A stretch of DNA of 64,000 nt from an uncultured Oscillospiraceae bacterium (GCA_934481445.1 CAKSPC010000001.1:1-64000), one strand, 5' to 3'; counted from the first letter of the stretch, positions 26,078 through 35,124 are shown. Made by a program: numbers and translations. Notes: generated by a model not told the origin, from the sequence alone.

Positions 26078-26815
26078 TCAGACAGCCGCAAAGCCGTTCT
26101 CGTTTACTTCGCTTACAAGCTCCGCGCCGCCGTTCTTTACGATAACGCCCTTTTCCATGACGTGCGCGGCGTCCACGGTGAGGGATTCAAGAATGCGCGT
26201 GCTGTGCGTGATGATAAGGAGGGTGCCGTTGCAGCGCTCCTGATATAGCTTTATGCCCGCGGAAACTGTGCGCACCGCGTCAACGTCAAGACCCGAGTCG
26301 GTTTCATCGAGAATTGCAAGCGACGGCTCCAGCATGAGCATCTGGAGTATTTCAGCCTTTTTCTTCTCGCCGCCGGAAAAGCCTGCGTTAAGGTCGCGCT
26401 CGGCATAGCTTTCGTCCATGGAAAGCTGCGCCATGGTTTCGGCAAGCTTCTTCTTATATGCGAAAAGCTTTATACGCTCGCCTGTTTTATACTCAAGCGC
26501 GCTTCTGATAAAAGCGCTGAGGGTCACGCCGGGGACTTCCAGCGGGTTCTGGAAGGACAGGAAAATGCCCTTCTTTGCGCGCTCATTTACGGGGAGGTCG
26601 GTGATGTCCTCGCCGTTGAAGAATATCTTACCCGATGTGATGGTGTAGGCGGGGTTGCCCATTATCGCGTAGCCGAGGGTGGATTTGCCCGTGCCGTTGG
26701 GTCCCATGAGGACATGAGTTTCGCCCCTGCCCGCGGAAAGGTCTACGCCCCTTAAAATCTCCTTTTCGCCCGCGCTGACATGAAGTCCTTCTACGGAAAG
26801 AATTTTATTGTCCAT
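26078..26815 (-). CDS. sufC: Fe-S assembly ATPase SufC
   Basis: The 245-aa ABC-type ATPase has Walker A GPNGTGKST, signature FSGGEKKKAEILQM and Walker B LAILDETDSGLDVDAV, all typical of SufC, which powers cluster assembly on SufB-SufD. It has no membrane partner. It overlaps the rrf2 gene by 11 bases and precedes sufB by 16. Confidence 0.96.
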   Translation of the reverse strand: MDNKILSVEGLHVSAGEKEILRGVDLSAGRGETHVLMGPNGTGKSTLGYAIMGNPAYTITSGKIFFNGEDITDLPVNERAKKGIFLSFQNPLEVPGVTLSAFIRSALEYKTGERIKLFAYKKKLAETMAQLSMDESYAERDLNAGFSGGEKKKAEILQMLMLEPSLAILDETDSGLDVDAVRTVSAGIKLYQERCNGTLLIITHSTRILESLTVDAAHVMEKGVIVKNGGAELVSEVNENGFAAV

Positions 26816-27257
26816 CTTTGTTGCTCTCCTTATTATTTTCTGTTTTGCAGTCCGTGCCGTTTACGAGCTCATCAAGCGTGTAGCCGTAAAGGAACGTGTT
26901 TATATGTTCCGAAAGCTGCTTCCAGAACTTGAACGTGCAGCACATTTCTGTCCTGACGCATTTTTTCTCGTCTTCCCCCGTGCAGGCGGCGGGCTCAAGC
27001 GTACCCTCCACAGCCTCGAGAATTTCGCCGACGCTGTATTTCTCGGGCGGACGGAGCAGTCTGTATCCGCCGTTTTTGCCCGAAACGCTGTCCACAAGGC
27101 CGTTTTTCGCAAGGGAGGTCATTATGCTCTCGAGGAACTTCCTCGATATCCCCTGCCTGTCCGACATTTCCTTGAGGGGGATGTATTCACCGCTGTCGTG
27201 CGAAGCGAGCTCCGCCATCACCCGCAGCGCGTATCTTCCTTTCGCAGAAACAAGCAT
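26805..27257 (-). CDS. Rrf2-family regulator of the suf operon
   Basis: The 150-aa protein has the Rrf2 winged helix (about 1-80: KGRYALRVMAELA, RQGISRKFLESIM, NGGYRLLR) and a cysteine-rich segment (about 93-108, CTGEDEKKCVRTEMCC) that could bind a [2Fe-2S] cluster. It is the first gene of the suf operon, so it very likely senses cluster supply and represses the operon, like IscR/SufR. The C-terminal tail is polar. Confidence 0.9.
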   Translation of the reverse strand: MLVSAKGRYALRVMAELASHDSGEYIPLKEMSDRQGISRKFLESIMTSLAKNGLVDSVSGKNGGYRLLRPPEKYSVGEILEAVEGTLEPAACTGEDEKKCVRTEMCCTFKFWKQLSEHINTFLYGYTLDELVNGTDCKTENNKESNKDGQ

Positions 27258-27282
27258 ATCTGTTTCCTTTCCTATAAAATCA

Positions 27283-27310
27283 GTAGGAGTATCAGATATG
27301 ATTCACCTAC
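27283..27310 (-). promoter_or_regulatory. Possible Rrf2 operator
   Basis: GTAGG (27283-27287) and CCTAC (27306-27310) form an inverted repeat, with further symmetric bases inside (GTAGGAG and CACCTAC), between the promoter and the rrf2 start. Binding here would block transcription. It has not been compared with known operators. Confidence 0.4.
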
Positions 27311-27319
27311 CATTCATAT

Positions 27320-27348
27320 ATGTTATCACATTATCGCCTATTTGTCAA
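27320..27348 (-). promoter_or_regulatory. Promoter of the suf operon
   Basis: Minus-strand TTGACA (27348-27343), 17-base spacer and TAACAT (27325-27320). The start codon is about 63 bases downstream, leaving a short leader with the inverted repeat. Confidence 0.7.
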
Positions 27349-27437
27349 TAGAATTTTCGTATTTTCGGCGAATTCTCTGCTTATTATTGCCCGCGGCGCG
27401 GCGATGATACATTTTGCCGCTTTTTATCACAAACGGG

Positions 27438-27466
27438 TTGACAAAAGGCGGCGGTGGTGATATAAT
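27438..27466 (+). promoter_or_regulatory. Promoter of the hisS operon
   Basis: TTGACA (27438-27443), 17-base spacer, TATAAT (27461-27466): a perfect consensus promoter that would start the RNA about 25 bases before the leader peptide. Confidence 0.88.
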
Positions 27467-27498
27467 AATTGTATAAGGACATTTTAAGGAGTAAAGCC

Positions 27499-27537
27499 AT
27501 GTTTCGTATACATCATCACTGCGCAGAATACCGATAA
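27499..27537 (+). CDS. Histidine leader peptide (MFRIHHHCAEYR)
   Basis: A 12-codon reading frame, ATG (27499) to TAA (27535-27537), encodes MFRIHHHCAEYR with three histidine codons in a row. AAGGAG lies seven bases before the ATG, directly downstream of a consensus promoter. It is followed by a hairpin ATGCCC/GGGCAT (27538-27555) and a terminator (27593-27614) before hisS. The layout matches a ribosome-mediated attenuator: ribosomes stalled at the histidine codons would change RNA folding. Expression of the peptide is inferred. Confidence 0.72.
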   Translation: MFRIHHHCAEYR

Positions 27538-27592
27538 ATGCCCCTGTTCGGGCATGAAATTATTTCTGTGCCTGCGATAAAGATCAAGCTTC

Positions 27593-27617
27593 ACGGGTGC
27601 AGCCCGTTTTTTTGTTT
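27593..27617 (+). terminator. Attenuator terminator before hisS
   Basis: ACGGG (27593-27597) pairs with CCCGT (27603-27607), followed by seven T. The CGGGC of the hairpin at 27538-27555 could pair with GCCCG of this stem, and CGCAG inside the leader (27522-27526) with CTGCG (27572-27576), giving the alternative folds an attenuator needs. Confidence 0.6.
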
Positions 27618-27648
27618 TTAAAACCAAATCGAAAGGACAACATAAACC

Positions 27649-28869
27649 ATGAAGATCAAAGCCGTAAAAGGAACCCGGGATTACCTCCCCCGTGAGGCAG
27701 AGCTCCGCGAGAGCATCCGCCAGACCATCTCCGACATCTACCGCGCAAACGGATTTCAGCGCATAATGACCCCCGCCATCGAGGACATTGAAAACCTCGA
27801 CAAGAGCGACGGCGGCGACAATCTCAACCTTATCTTCAAGATACTCAAGCGCGGCGACAAGCTCGAAAAGGCGCTTACAAACGGCGGCGAGCTGTGCGAC
27901 ATGGGTCTTAGATATGACCTCACCCTGCCGCTGACGCGCTATTTCTCCGCAAACCGCCAGAACCTTACAATGCCCTTTAAGGTAATCCAGATGGACAAGG
28001 TATACCGCGCCGAAAACCCGCAGAAGGGCCGCCTGCGCGAGTTCATGCAGTGCGACATCGACGTTATCGGCGACCCCACCCCCGAGTGCGAAACCGAGCT
28101 TATCGCCGTTACGGCAAAGGCGCTGCTGGCGCTGGATATCGGAGCATTCACCGTGCGCGTTAACGACCGTGCAGTGCTGAACCGCCTGCTCTCCGTCATG
28201 GGATTTGAAGACAAGGATCTGATGTCCGTATGCGTAAGCTTTGACAAGCTGGACAAAATAGGAACAGAGGGCGTTATAGCGGAGCTCCGCGAAAAGGGCT
28301 ACGCCGAGTCCGCCGTGAACAACTTCGCGGATGTGCTTTCGCAGCTCCCGCTGACCGCAGAAAAGGTCGCGGAGATCATCAACGACCCCGAGTGCACCGA
28401 CAGACTCACCACCATAATCGCAGACAGCGAGAAGATCGCCGCGGGACGCTACGGCATTGAATTTGACATCTCCCTTGTACGCGGACAGGGCTACTACACC
28501 GGCACGGTTTTCGAGGTAAGAAGCGAGAACTTCGGCAGCTCCGTTGCGGGCGGCGGAAGATACGACAAGCTTATCGGCAAGTTCGTCGGCGAGGATATCC
28601 CTGCCTGCGGCTTCTCCATCGGATTTGAAAGAATATTCAGCATCCTCTCCGACATGAACCGCGCCGCTTCCGAAAAGGCTAAGATCGCCCTGCTGTACGA
28701 CGATGACTTCATGGCGGCATACAACAAGGCGGAAGAGCTCCGCGCGGAATATGACGTTGCGCTCTGCCGCAAGCCGAAGAAGCTCAAGCCCATGCTTGAC
28801 AGACTGATGAACTGCGGCTTCGCGGGATTTGCCTACGCCGACGGAAATATCAGGCTTTTTGAAAACTGA
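27649..28869 (+). CDS. hisS: Histidyl-tRNA synthetase
   Basis: The 406-aa class II synthetase charges tRNA-His. It begins with KAVKGTRDYLPREAE (motif 1 region), has motif 2 as VYRAENPQKGRLREFMQCDID, histidine-binding LVRGQGYYTGTVFEV, motif 3 GGGRYDKL and GFSIGFERI, and a C-terminal anticodon-binding domain (about 320-406). The motif 2 arginine context (YRAENPQKGR) differs from the common FRYERPQKGR, and the HisA motif has QG where LD is usual; this could hint at a HisZ-like paralogue, but the length with an anticodon domain favours HisS. It sits behind the histidine attenuator and leads an operon. Confidence 0.82.
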   Translation: MKIKAVKGTRDYLPREAELRESIRQTISDIYRANGFQRIMTPAIEDIENLDKSDGGDNLNLIFKILKRGDKLEKALTNGGELCDMGLRYDLTLPLTRYFSANRQNLTMPFKVIQMDKVYRAENPQKGRLREFMQCDIDVIGDPTPECETELIAVTAKALLALDIGAFTVRVNDRAVLNRLLSVMGFEDKDLMSVCVSFDKLDKIGTEGVIAELREKGYAESAVNNFADVLSQLPLTAEKVAEIINDPECTDRLTTIIADSEKIAAGRYGIEFDISLVRGQGYYTGTVFEVRSENFGSSVAGGGRYDKLIGKFVGEDIPACGFSIGFERIFSILSDMNRAASEKAKIALLYDDDFMAAYNKAEELRAEYDVALCRKPKKLKPMLDRLMNCGFAGFAYADGNIRLFEN

Positions 28870-28886
28870 CGACACGGAGGTATTTT

Positions 28887-29855
28887 ATGAATAAGATACT
28901 TCTTATCGGGGAGCCGATGGAACTGCTCACCTCGGAGGAGGGCGCTTCCCTCGCGGAAGCGGAGAATTTTCGCGCCTCGGTTTCGGGGGCGGAGCTTAAC
29001 ACCGCAACGGGGCTTTCCCGCCTTGGGTGCAGCACTGTGTATGTCACCCGCCTCGGCGACGACCCGAGAGCCGAAAGGATACGCGCCTATATCCGCCGAA
29101 ACGGCATAGACGGCTCGCATATCATCACCGATCCCCTGCACCAGACCGGTGCAATGACAAAACGCAAATCCACCGACGGGATGCATGAGATACATTACTA
29201 CCGCCAGTGCTCCGCGGCTTCCTACCTCTGCGAAAAGGATGTGGAGGACATTGACCTCGGAGGGTTCCGCGCGATGTATTTTTCGGGAATATTCCCGACG
29301 ATATCCGCTTCTGCGGCGCAGGCGGCAAGGCACCTTGTAAAGCGCGCCCGCGAGGAGGACGTCACCGTGATATTCGACCCGAACCTCCGCTGCCAGCTCT
29401 GGACGGACGACGCTGACACCATCGCGCTGCTAAATGAATTTGCCGCGGCGGCGGACGTGTTCCTCCCCAGCCTTAAGGAAGCCGAAAAGCTCTGCGGCCT
29501 TAACGACCCCGAGAAAATTGCCGACCATTACCTTTCCCTCGGCACGAAAAAAGTAGTTGTAAAGCTTGGCAAGCACGGCGCGTTCTACAAGAGCCATGTC
29601 GAAAGCGGCGTTGCCCCCACGTTCCGCGCGGACGAGGTAGTCGATACCGTAGGCGCGGGGGATGGATTTGCTGCGGGACTTATCAGCGGCATCTGCGAGG
29701 AGATTCCCCTCGGCGAAGCCGTAGTCCGCGCGAACGCAGTTGGCTGTATACAGATACAGAACGCCAGCGACAACGAAGGTCTGCCCACAATGAACGAGCT
29801 TCGCGAATATATGCTGGACCACAGATTTGTTGTGGACGGCTGCAACGATTTCTGA
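28887..29855 (+). CDS. PfkB-family sugar kinase, KDG-kinase-like
   Basis: The 322-aa ribokinase-fold kinase has the PfkB signature 2 as DTVGAGDGFAAGLISG and an N-terminal sugar site SGAELNTATGLSRLG. The closest family by feel is 2-dehydro-3-deoxygluconokinase, phosphorylating a sugar acid with ATP, but fructokinase cannot be ruled out. ATG follows GGAGG. It lies 17 bases after hisS and 17 before the HAD gene, so it is probably in the same transcript. Confidence 0.85.
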   Translation: MNKILLIGEPMELLTSEEGASLAEAENFRASVSGAELNTATGLSRLGCSTVYVTRLGDDPRAERIRAYIRRNGIDGSHIITDPLHQTGAMTKRKSTDGMHEIHYYRQCSAASYLCEKDVEDIDLGGFRAMYFSGIFPTISASAAQAARHLVKRAREEDVTVIFDPNLRCQLWTDDADTIALLNEFAAAADVFLPSLKEAEKLCGLNDPEKIADHYLSLGTKKVVVKLGKHGAFYKSHVESGVAPTFRADEVVDTVGAGDGFAAGLISGICEEIPLGEAVVRANAVGCIQIQNASDNEGLPTMNELREYMLDHRFVVDGCNDF

Positions 29856-29872
29856 CCATCGGAGGAGAGCGC

Positions 29873-31447
29873 ATGACACTGTACGCCACCGACCTTGACG
29901 GAACGCTGCTGCGCTCCGATATGACCATATCAGACAGCGCCGCCGAAAGGCTGAACTCGCTTATCGACAACGGCGTTATGTTCACCTATGCCACCGCGCG
30001 CTCATTCAACAGTGCCGCGCCGCTTCTCGGAAAGATCAATTTCAAATGCCCCGCTGTAACGTTCAACGGGGTTTTTGTCGTTGACCCGAAAACCGGCGAG
30101 CACATCATCGAAAACGTATTTTCCGCCGAAAGCTTTGAAACCGCGAAGCGGTATTTCATCGAAAACAACCTCGCACCGATGGTTTATTCCTACATTGACG
30201 GGCGGGAACGGGTGTCCTACATAGAAAGCCGCGTGGATGAAGTGCGCGGTTATGTCGAAAGCAGGCGCGGGGACAGGCGGCTTCGCGCCGCAAAGGGATA
30301 CGACGACCTGTTCGACGGGAACGTTTTCTATTTTACGCTGTTCGACCCGCCTGTTCCTACCGAAATACTCGACAGGACGTTCTGCGCCGAAAACGGATTT
30401 TCCCGCACATACATCAAGGACACATACGAAGACATGATGTGGTACGAAATATTCTGCGCGGGGGCGGATAAAGCGAGCGCGGTCGCGCAGGTGAAAAAGC
30501 TGGTCGGGGCGGAGGAAGTCGTGTGCTTCGGGGACAACAGCAACGATATCTCCATGGTAAGCGCGGCGGATATCGGCGTCGCCGTAGGGAATGCGAACGA
30601 GGCGCTGAAAAACGCCGCGGACATCATCATCGGCAGTAACAACGAGGACGCCGTTGCCGAGTTCATCGAACGGCGGGAGGGTGCAGCGGACAGCCGATTT
30701 TCCGCCGCACTGAAAAAGGCGCTTGTGCGGGAAAGGGGAATGCACGGCTCCGTCGGCACGCAGAACGAAAAACTCATCCATGCGGTTTTAAAAAACTACT
30801 ACGCCCCCTATGCCGACGAGCAGGAGATCAAGCTCGGGAAATACTTCGCGGACGCCGTGAGCGAAAACGGCATTTTCGAGATACAGACCCGCTCGCTGTA
30901 TGTACTCAAGGATAAGCTTCGGGAATTTCTCGGCGCGGCGCACGTTACCGTTGTTCACCCTGTCGACGCTGACATACGCACACTGTACATAAACCGCGAA
31001 AGCGGCGAGGTCATCAAGGAAACGACCCGCCGCCGCGTGAACCCGAAAATGAAGATATTCGAGGAACTGTATTCCATACGCGAGTTTCTGCCGAACGAAA
31101 ACCTGTCGCTTATCATAACGCGGCTCAGCGTTGACAAGACGGTGCATTTTTCCGGGGACGAAATACCCGGAATGCGCAGCAGGAGCGCACGCAAAAAGCT
31201 TACGATACAGAAAATCCCCCGCGGCATTGTTGAGGAAATCACGCTGGAACGCCCCGAGGATTATCTGAGGTGGCTGCCCGAGGGGCTTCCCGAAAGCTTC
31301 ACGAAAAAGCAGTTCTGCGCCGCCGCGAAAGAATCATCCGCTTCGCTAAGACTTGAGGTGCTGCGTGCAGCGGGGATAATTTCGCAGGTCGGCAAGGCGG
31401 GACGAAGCTACCTGTACACAGTTTCATACGGAAAGGAGCAGCTATGA
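29873..31447 (+). CDS. HAD hydrolase fused to a nuclease-like C-terminal domain
   Basis: Residues 1 to about 262 are a Cof-type HAD phosphatase: nucleophile motif ATDLDGTLL, a C2-type cap, and CFGDNSNDISM at the end. Such enzymes dephosphorylate sugar phosphates or cofactors. Residues about 285-524 form a second domain that resembles stand-alone clostridial proteins known to me only as uncharacterised: TQNEKLIHAVLKNYY, then IKLGKYFADAV and IFEIQTRS (a D-x(n)-ExQ pattern like PD-(D/E)XK nucleases), and a winged-helix-like end (FTKKQFCAAA to QVGKAGRSYLYT). It overlaps addB by four bases. The fusion is uninterrupted, with no frameshift. Confidence 0.82.
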   Translation: MTLYATDLDGTLLRSDMTISDSAAERLNSLIDNGVMFTYATARSFNSAAPLLGKINFKCPAVTFNGVFVVDPKTGEHIIENVFSAESFETAKRYFIENNLAPMVYSYIDGRERVSYIESRVDEVRGYVESRRGDRRLRAAKGYDDLFDGNVFYFTLFDPPVPTEILDRTFCAENGFSRTYIKDTYEDMMWYEIFCAGADKASAVAQVKKLVGAEEVVCFGDNSNDISMVSAADIGVAVGNANEALKNAADIIIGSNNEDAVAEFIERREGAADSRFSAALKKALVRERGMHGSVGTQNEKLIHAVLKNYYAPYADEQEIKLGKYFADAVSENGIFEIQTRSLYVLKDKLREFLGAAHVTVVHPVDADIRTLYINRESGEVIKETTRRRVNPKMKIFEELYSIREFLPNENLSLIITRLSVDKTVHFSGDEIPGMRSRSARKKLTIQKIPRGIVEEITLERPEDYLRWLPEGLPESFTKKQFCAAAKESSASLRLEVLRAAGIISQVGKAGRSYLYTVSYGKEQL

Positions 31448-34400
31448 CGAAATTTATCATCGGAAAGGCGAATTTTGATATTTCGGAAAAAATACGCGCG
31501 GAGATAGTTTCGCTTATCAAAAACAGCGCCGCTCCGCAGAATATCATCTACATCGTCCCAGACCAGTTCGAGTTTGAAACCGAAAAATCCGTCTACCGCG
31601 CGCTGAAATCAGAGGGGCTTCTCGGGCAGTCCGAGCAGGTGCATATCCGCACGTTCTCTTCCCTTTCGGAGGAGCTGATAAAGCTTCTCGGCGACAAGAA
31701 ACCCACCGCCGACGACATCGCCAAAAACATAATCATGCACCGCGTTATCAAGGAAAACAAGGACAGCCTGCGGGCATTCTCACGCATTGCGGAGCGGGCG
31801 GGTTTCTGCGAGAAAATGCTCCAGACCGTCACCATGCTCAAGACCGCGGGCATATCCCCCGACGACCTCTCGGACGAGAAGCTTGACGCAGAAAAAAATC
31901 TCCCCGACGGCGCAAAAAGTATCCGCGACTACGCCCTGCTGCGCACGAAGCTTTCTGATGTTGGACTTATCTACCGGAGCTATAACGCGCGGCTGACAAA
32001 GGATTATTTCGACAGCCTTGACCTCACCGCCGCTGCCGCCGACCTTATCACAAATTCCGACTATATTTTGTTCGACGACGCGCAGATATTCATTGACGGC
32101 TTTAATGATTTCACGATAAGCCAGCTTCATTTCCTCTCGAATGTTATCGCCGTGGCAGACAACGTTACTTTCGGATTTGTCACCGAGTACCCCACCCGCC
32201 GCGAAACGCTGTTTTCCACGATAAACGGGCAGATCTCCCGCCTGAAACAGGCCGCCGGGGAAAACGGAAGCGAAACTGTGTTCGTCACCGACGGGCTTTC
32301 CGACAGGTATCCCGAAAACAGCCCACTGCACGCCCTTACGGACAATATTTTCGGCAGGAAAAAGGCGGTCTGCGGGGCGGATGGTCACGTTGAGCTGATA
32401 AGCGCCGCGGACGTCAGCGAGGAGCTTGATTTCACCGCCGCGAGGATAAAGCAGCTTGCGCAGGAAAAGGGTCTGCGCTACCGCGACGTAGCCGTACTCT
32501 GCACCGACCCGAAGGCATACCGAAGCTATGTTCTCAATTCATTCGAGAAATACGGCGTGCCCGTTTTCTGTGATATTCCCGAGCCGATACTGTATCATCC
32601 GCTGGTGAATTTCGTGATGTCGCTGCTGAATGTGCTGAACGAATTTTCGACGGAAACGGTGCTCAGCTACGTCAAAACGGGATTTCTCAGCCGCCGCGGC
32701 GAGGACGGAAAACGCCATGCGCTCTCAAAAAAGGATATCGACACATTTGAGAATTACATCTTTGAATGGGCGATAAGCGGCGCGGCGCTGCGCGTGCCGT
32801 TTGACATCAGGAAGCCCGATTACACCGTAAAGGAAATGAACGAGGATATCCGAGCGGTGTTTGAAAAGCGCCTTAATGAGCCCGAGGAGATACGCAAAGC
32901 CGTCGTAGAACCCGTGCTGAAGCTGCGCGAAAGCCTTAAAGGCGCAGACGGTGCGGAAATGACCGAGCGCATTTTCGGTTTCATTATGGAGGAAATAGAC
33001 GTCAACAGCGCCCTTTTCAGCCGCTACAACGACGCCAGGGGGAAGATAAGCGACCCATCACTCGTCAACACTTATCAGCGCCTGTGGGATACCATCGCGG
33101 GGATATTCGACGCGCTGTATCATGGGCTGCGGGGGGATAGAATATCGCTTTCCGATTACACGCGGCTGTTTCGCGACATCTGCGCGGGCACTACCCTTGC
33201 GAAGCCGCCGCAGTTTCTCGACAGCGTGCTCGTCGGGGACATAAACAGAACCCGCACCGCGAATGTCAGGGCGGTGTTCATCATCGGCGCTTCGGCGGAT
33301 ACATTTCCCGCCCCCGCCGAAAACGACGGAGTTTTCTCCGCATTTGAAACGGACGTCATCCGCGAGAACATAACTCATATCGAAAGCGTCAACCCCGACG
33401 GCTGCTGCATAAAAAGCACCGGGGAGCTGTACTGCCTTTCGTTTTACCGCGCGTACAGGGCACTTTCGCAGCCGTCGGAATTTCTGTGCGTTTCCTGCCC
33501 CGAAACGGATATTTCGGGTAGGCAGATACAGCGCTCCGAGGTTATAGACAGGCTCACCGCGCTGTTTACTGACACATCCGTAAAACGCGCCGCAGACGGC
33601 GGAGACCTGCTTTTCTGCCGCTCAAAAGAAGCAGCGAAGCAGCGATATGCCGCGGGGATATACTCGGGCACGCATGAAAACTCCGTGCTTGCCGCCGTGC
33701 TGGAACGCTCCGGCGGGGAGGATTTCGTCCGCAGGCTGGAGGGCGTAAAAAAATCGCGCCTGTCCGACAAGGCGGCGGAGCGCATAATGCCGCCGTTTAT
33801 AGCTTCCATGCTGCTTCCGCGGGAGATATCCGCGACAAAAACCGAAAACCTTAATCTCTGCCGATTTATGTACCTGTGCCTTAACGGGCTGAGGGTACGG
33901 CAGATTATTCAGCGAAACTTCAATGCGGGTCAGCGCGGAAATGCTGTGCACTTTATCATGCAGCGGGTGCTGGAAAGCTACCGCGGCGCCATGAACGAGT
34001 TTTTCGGGCTGGACCGCGGCGGGATAAACGCGCTGGTGCGGAAATATCTCACCGAATACAGGCAGCGCGAAATGACCGCCAACATCACCGACGACAAGCG
34101 GTTCGAGTACCTTTACGACAACATAGCCGCCGCCGCGACGGACGTGCTGATAGTAACGCAGGCGGAATTTGCCGCGCGGGAATACCGCCCCGAGTTCTTC
34201 GAGCTCAACATCGCGGAACGCGGCAGCCACACTTATTACGCCGAGGACACCTCGCATTCCGTCACCCCGCCGCCTGCGGAGCTGTTCTCCGAAAAAAGCG
34301 AAGCCGCTCCCCCGCCCCCGGACGAGATAATATACGGCGAGCAGCTCACCCTCGACACCATGCCGCTGGAAGTGGACATAAACGGAAACGACCGCGTGAA

Positions 34401-35124
34401 TATCACGGGGGTTATCGACCGCGTGGATATATTTTCCCATGGGGACAAGAGTTTTCTGCGCGTTGTGGACTACAAGACGGGCACGAGGACATTCACTCGG
34501 CACAACGCGGAATACGGCATTAATGCGCAGATGCTTATGTACCTTTTCGCGCTTTGTGATGCAAACAAGAACTGCCTGCCCGGCGGCGTCAGCTATACCC
34601 CCGCGAAAATTTCAGGAGCGCTCGGCGACAGGACGGGAGCGTTCACGATTCTTTCCGCCGCGCACAGGCAGAGCGGAATGTATGTTTCCGACGAGGACAC
34701 CACCGAGGAAATGAACCGCTACGCCGACTCGGTGATAGACGGCGTTGCCCGCGAAAACGGCGCAGAAACAATTCCCGATGACAAGCGTGCCAGGGAGCGC
34801 GCGAAGTACCTCCCACCGGAGGAAAACATCATGGAGCGCGAAACGGATTTCGAGGAGTTCAGGCAGAAAGTCATGGGAACGCTGCGGGATAATCTCAACA
34901 CGGTGTTCGGCGGAGATTTCACCGCCATGCCGCTGAAGTACAACGAGCGCATCACCCGCCCCGACGGAAAGGCTTTCAACAAGTGCAAAAAGCCCTGCGA
35001 CTACTGCCATTTCTCGGCAATATGCGGAAACGGCGGCAGGGAGTACATCGACGTCGCAAAGGCGGAAAAGTCCCTGAAGGAAGAGAAAAAATCAAAGAAA
35101 AAATCAGCAAAGGAGGAGAAGTAA
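31444..35124 (+). CDS. addB: ATP-dependent helicase/nuclease subunit B
   Basis: The 1226-aa protein is AddB: UvrD-like inactive helicase N-terminal part and a C-terminal RecB-type nuclease (about 1010-1130, with VVDYKTGTRTF holding the catalytic DxK-like motif). The Fe-S cluster cysteines are present: C806 in NLCRFMYLC and C1185, C1188, C1194 in CKKPCDYCHFSAIC. With AddA it processes double-strand DNA ends for recombination. The N-terminus KFIIGKANFDISEK lacks the GxxGxGKT loop seen in many AddB. The C-terminal tail is Lys-rich. The gene overlaps the HAD gene and abuts addA. Confidence 0.95.
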   Translation: MTKFIIGKANFDISEKIRAEIVSLIKNSAAPQNIIYIVPDQFEFETEKSVYRALKSEGLLGQSEQVHIRTFSSLSEELIKLLGDKKPTADDIAKNIIMHRVIKENKDSLRAFSRIAERAGFCEKMLQTVTMLKTAGISPDDLSDEKLDAEKNLPDGAKSIRDYALLRTKLSDVGLIYRSYNARLTKDYFDSLDLTAAAADLITNSDYILFDDAQIFIDGFNDFTISQLHFLSNVIAVADNVTFGFVTEYPTRRETLFSTINGQISRLKQAAGENGSETVFVTDGLSDRYPENSPLHALTDNIFGRKKAVCGADGHVELISAADVSEELDFTAARIKQLAQEKGLRYRDVAVLCTDPKAYRSYVLNSFEKYGVPVFCDIPEPILYHPLVNFVMSLLNVLNEFSTETVLSYVKTGFLSRRGEDGKRHALSKKDIDTFENYIFEWAISGAALRVPFDIRKPDYTVKEMNEDIRAVFEKRLNEPEEIRKAVVEPVLKLRESLKGADGAEMTERIFGFIMEEIDVNSALFSRYNDARGKISDPSLVNTYQRLWDTIAGIFDALYHGLRGDRISLSDYTRLFRDICAGTTLAKPPQFLDSVLVGDINRTRTANVRAVFIIGASADTFPAPAENDGVFSAFETDVIRENITHIESVNPDGCCIKSTGELYCLSFYRAYRALSQPSEFLCVSCPETDISGRQIQRSEVIDRLTALFTDTSVKRAADGGDLLFCRSKEAAKQRYAAGIYSGTHENSVLAAVLERSGGEDFVRRLEGVKKSRLSDKAAERIMPPFIASMLLPREISATKTENLNLCRFMYLCLNGLRVRQIIQRNFNAGQRGNAVHFIMQRVLESYRGAMNEFFGLDRGGINALVRKYLTEYRQREMTANITDDKRFEYLYDNIAAAATDVLIVTQAEFAAREYRPEFFELNIAERGSHTYYAEDTSHSVTPPPAELFSEKSEAAPPPPDEIIYGEQLTLDTMPLEVDINGNDRVNITGVIDRVDIFSHGDKSFLRVVDYKTGTRTFTRHNAEYGINAQMLMYLFALCDANKNCLPGGVSYTPAKISGALGDRTGAFTILSAAHRQSGMYVSDEDTTEEMNRYADSVIDGVARENGAETIPDDKRARERAKYLPPEENIMERETDFEEFRQKVMGTLRDNLNTVFGGDFTAMPLKYNERITRPDGKAFNKCKKPCDYCHFSAICGNGGREYIDVAKAEKSLKEEKKSKKKSAKEEK

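Noticed and set aside
27467..27648. T-box riboswitch before hisS
   Set aside because: The T-box antiterminator consensus (GGGTGGNACCGCG type) is absent; the leader peptide explains the layout better.
27649..28869. HisZ (ATP phosphoribosyltransferase regulatory subunit) as the identity of the hisS gene
   Set aside because: Motif changes raise the question, but the protein keeps a C-terminal anticodon-binding domain and the tRNA-synthetase length, and no his biosynthesis genes are near.
27484..28875. 463-codon open frame opposite hisS
   Set aside because: Antisense to hisS and its leader; no family resemblance.
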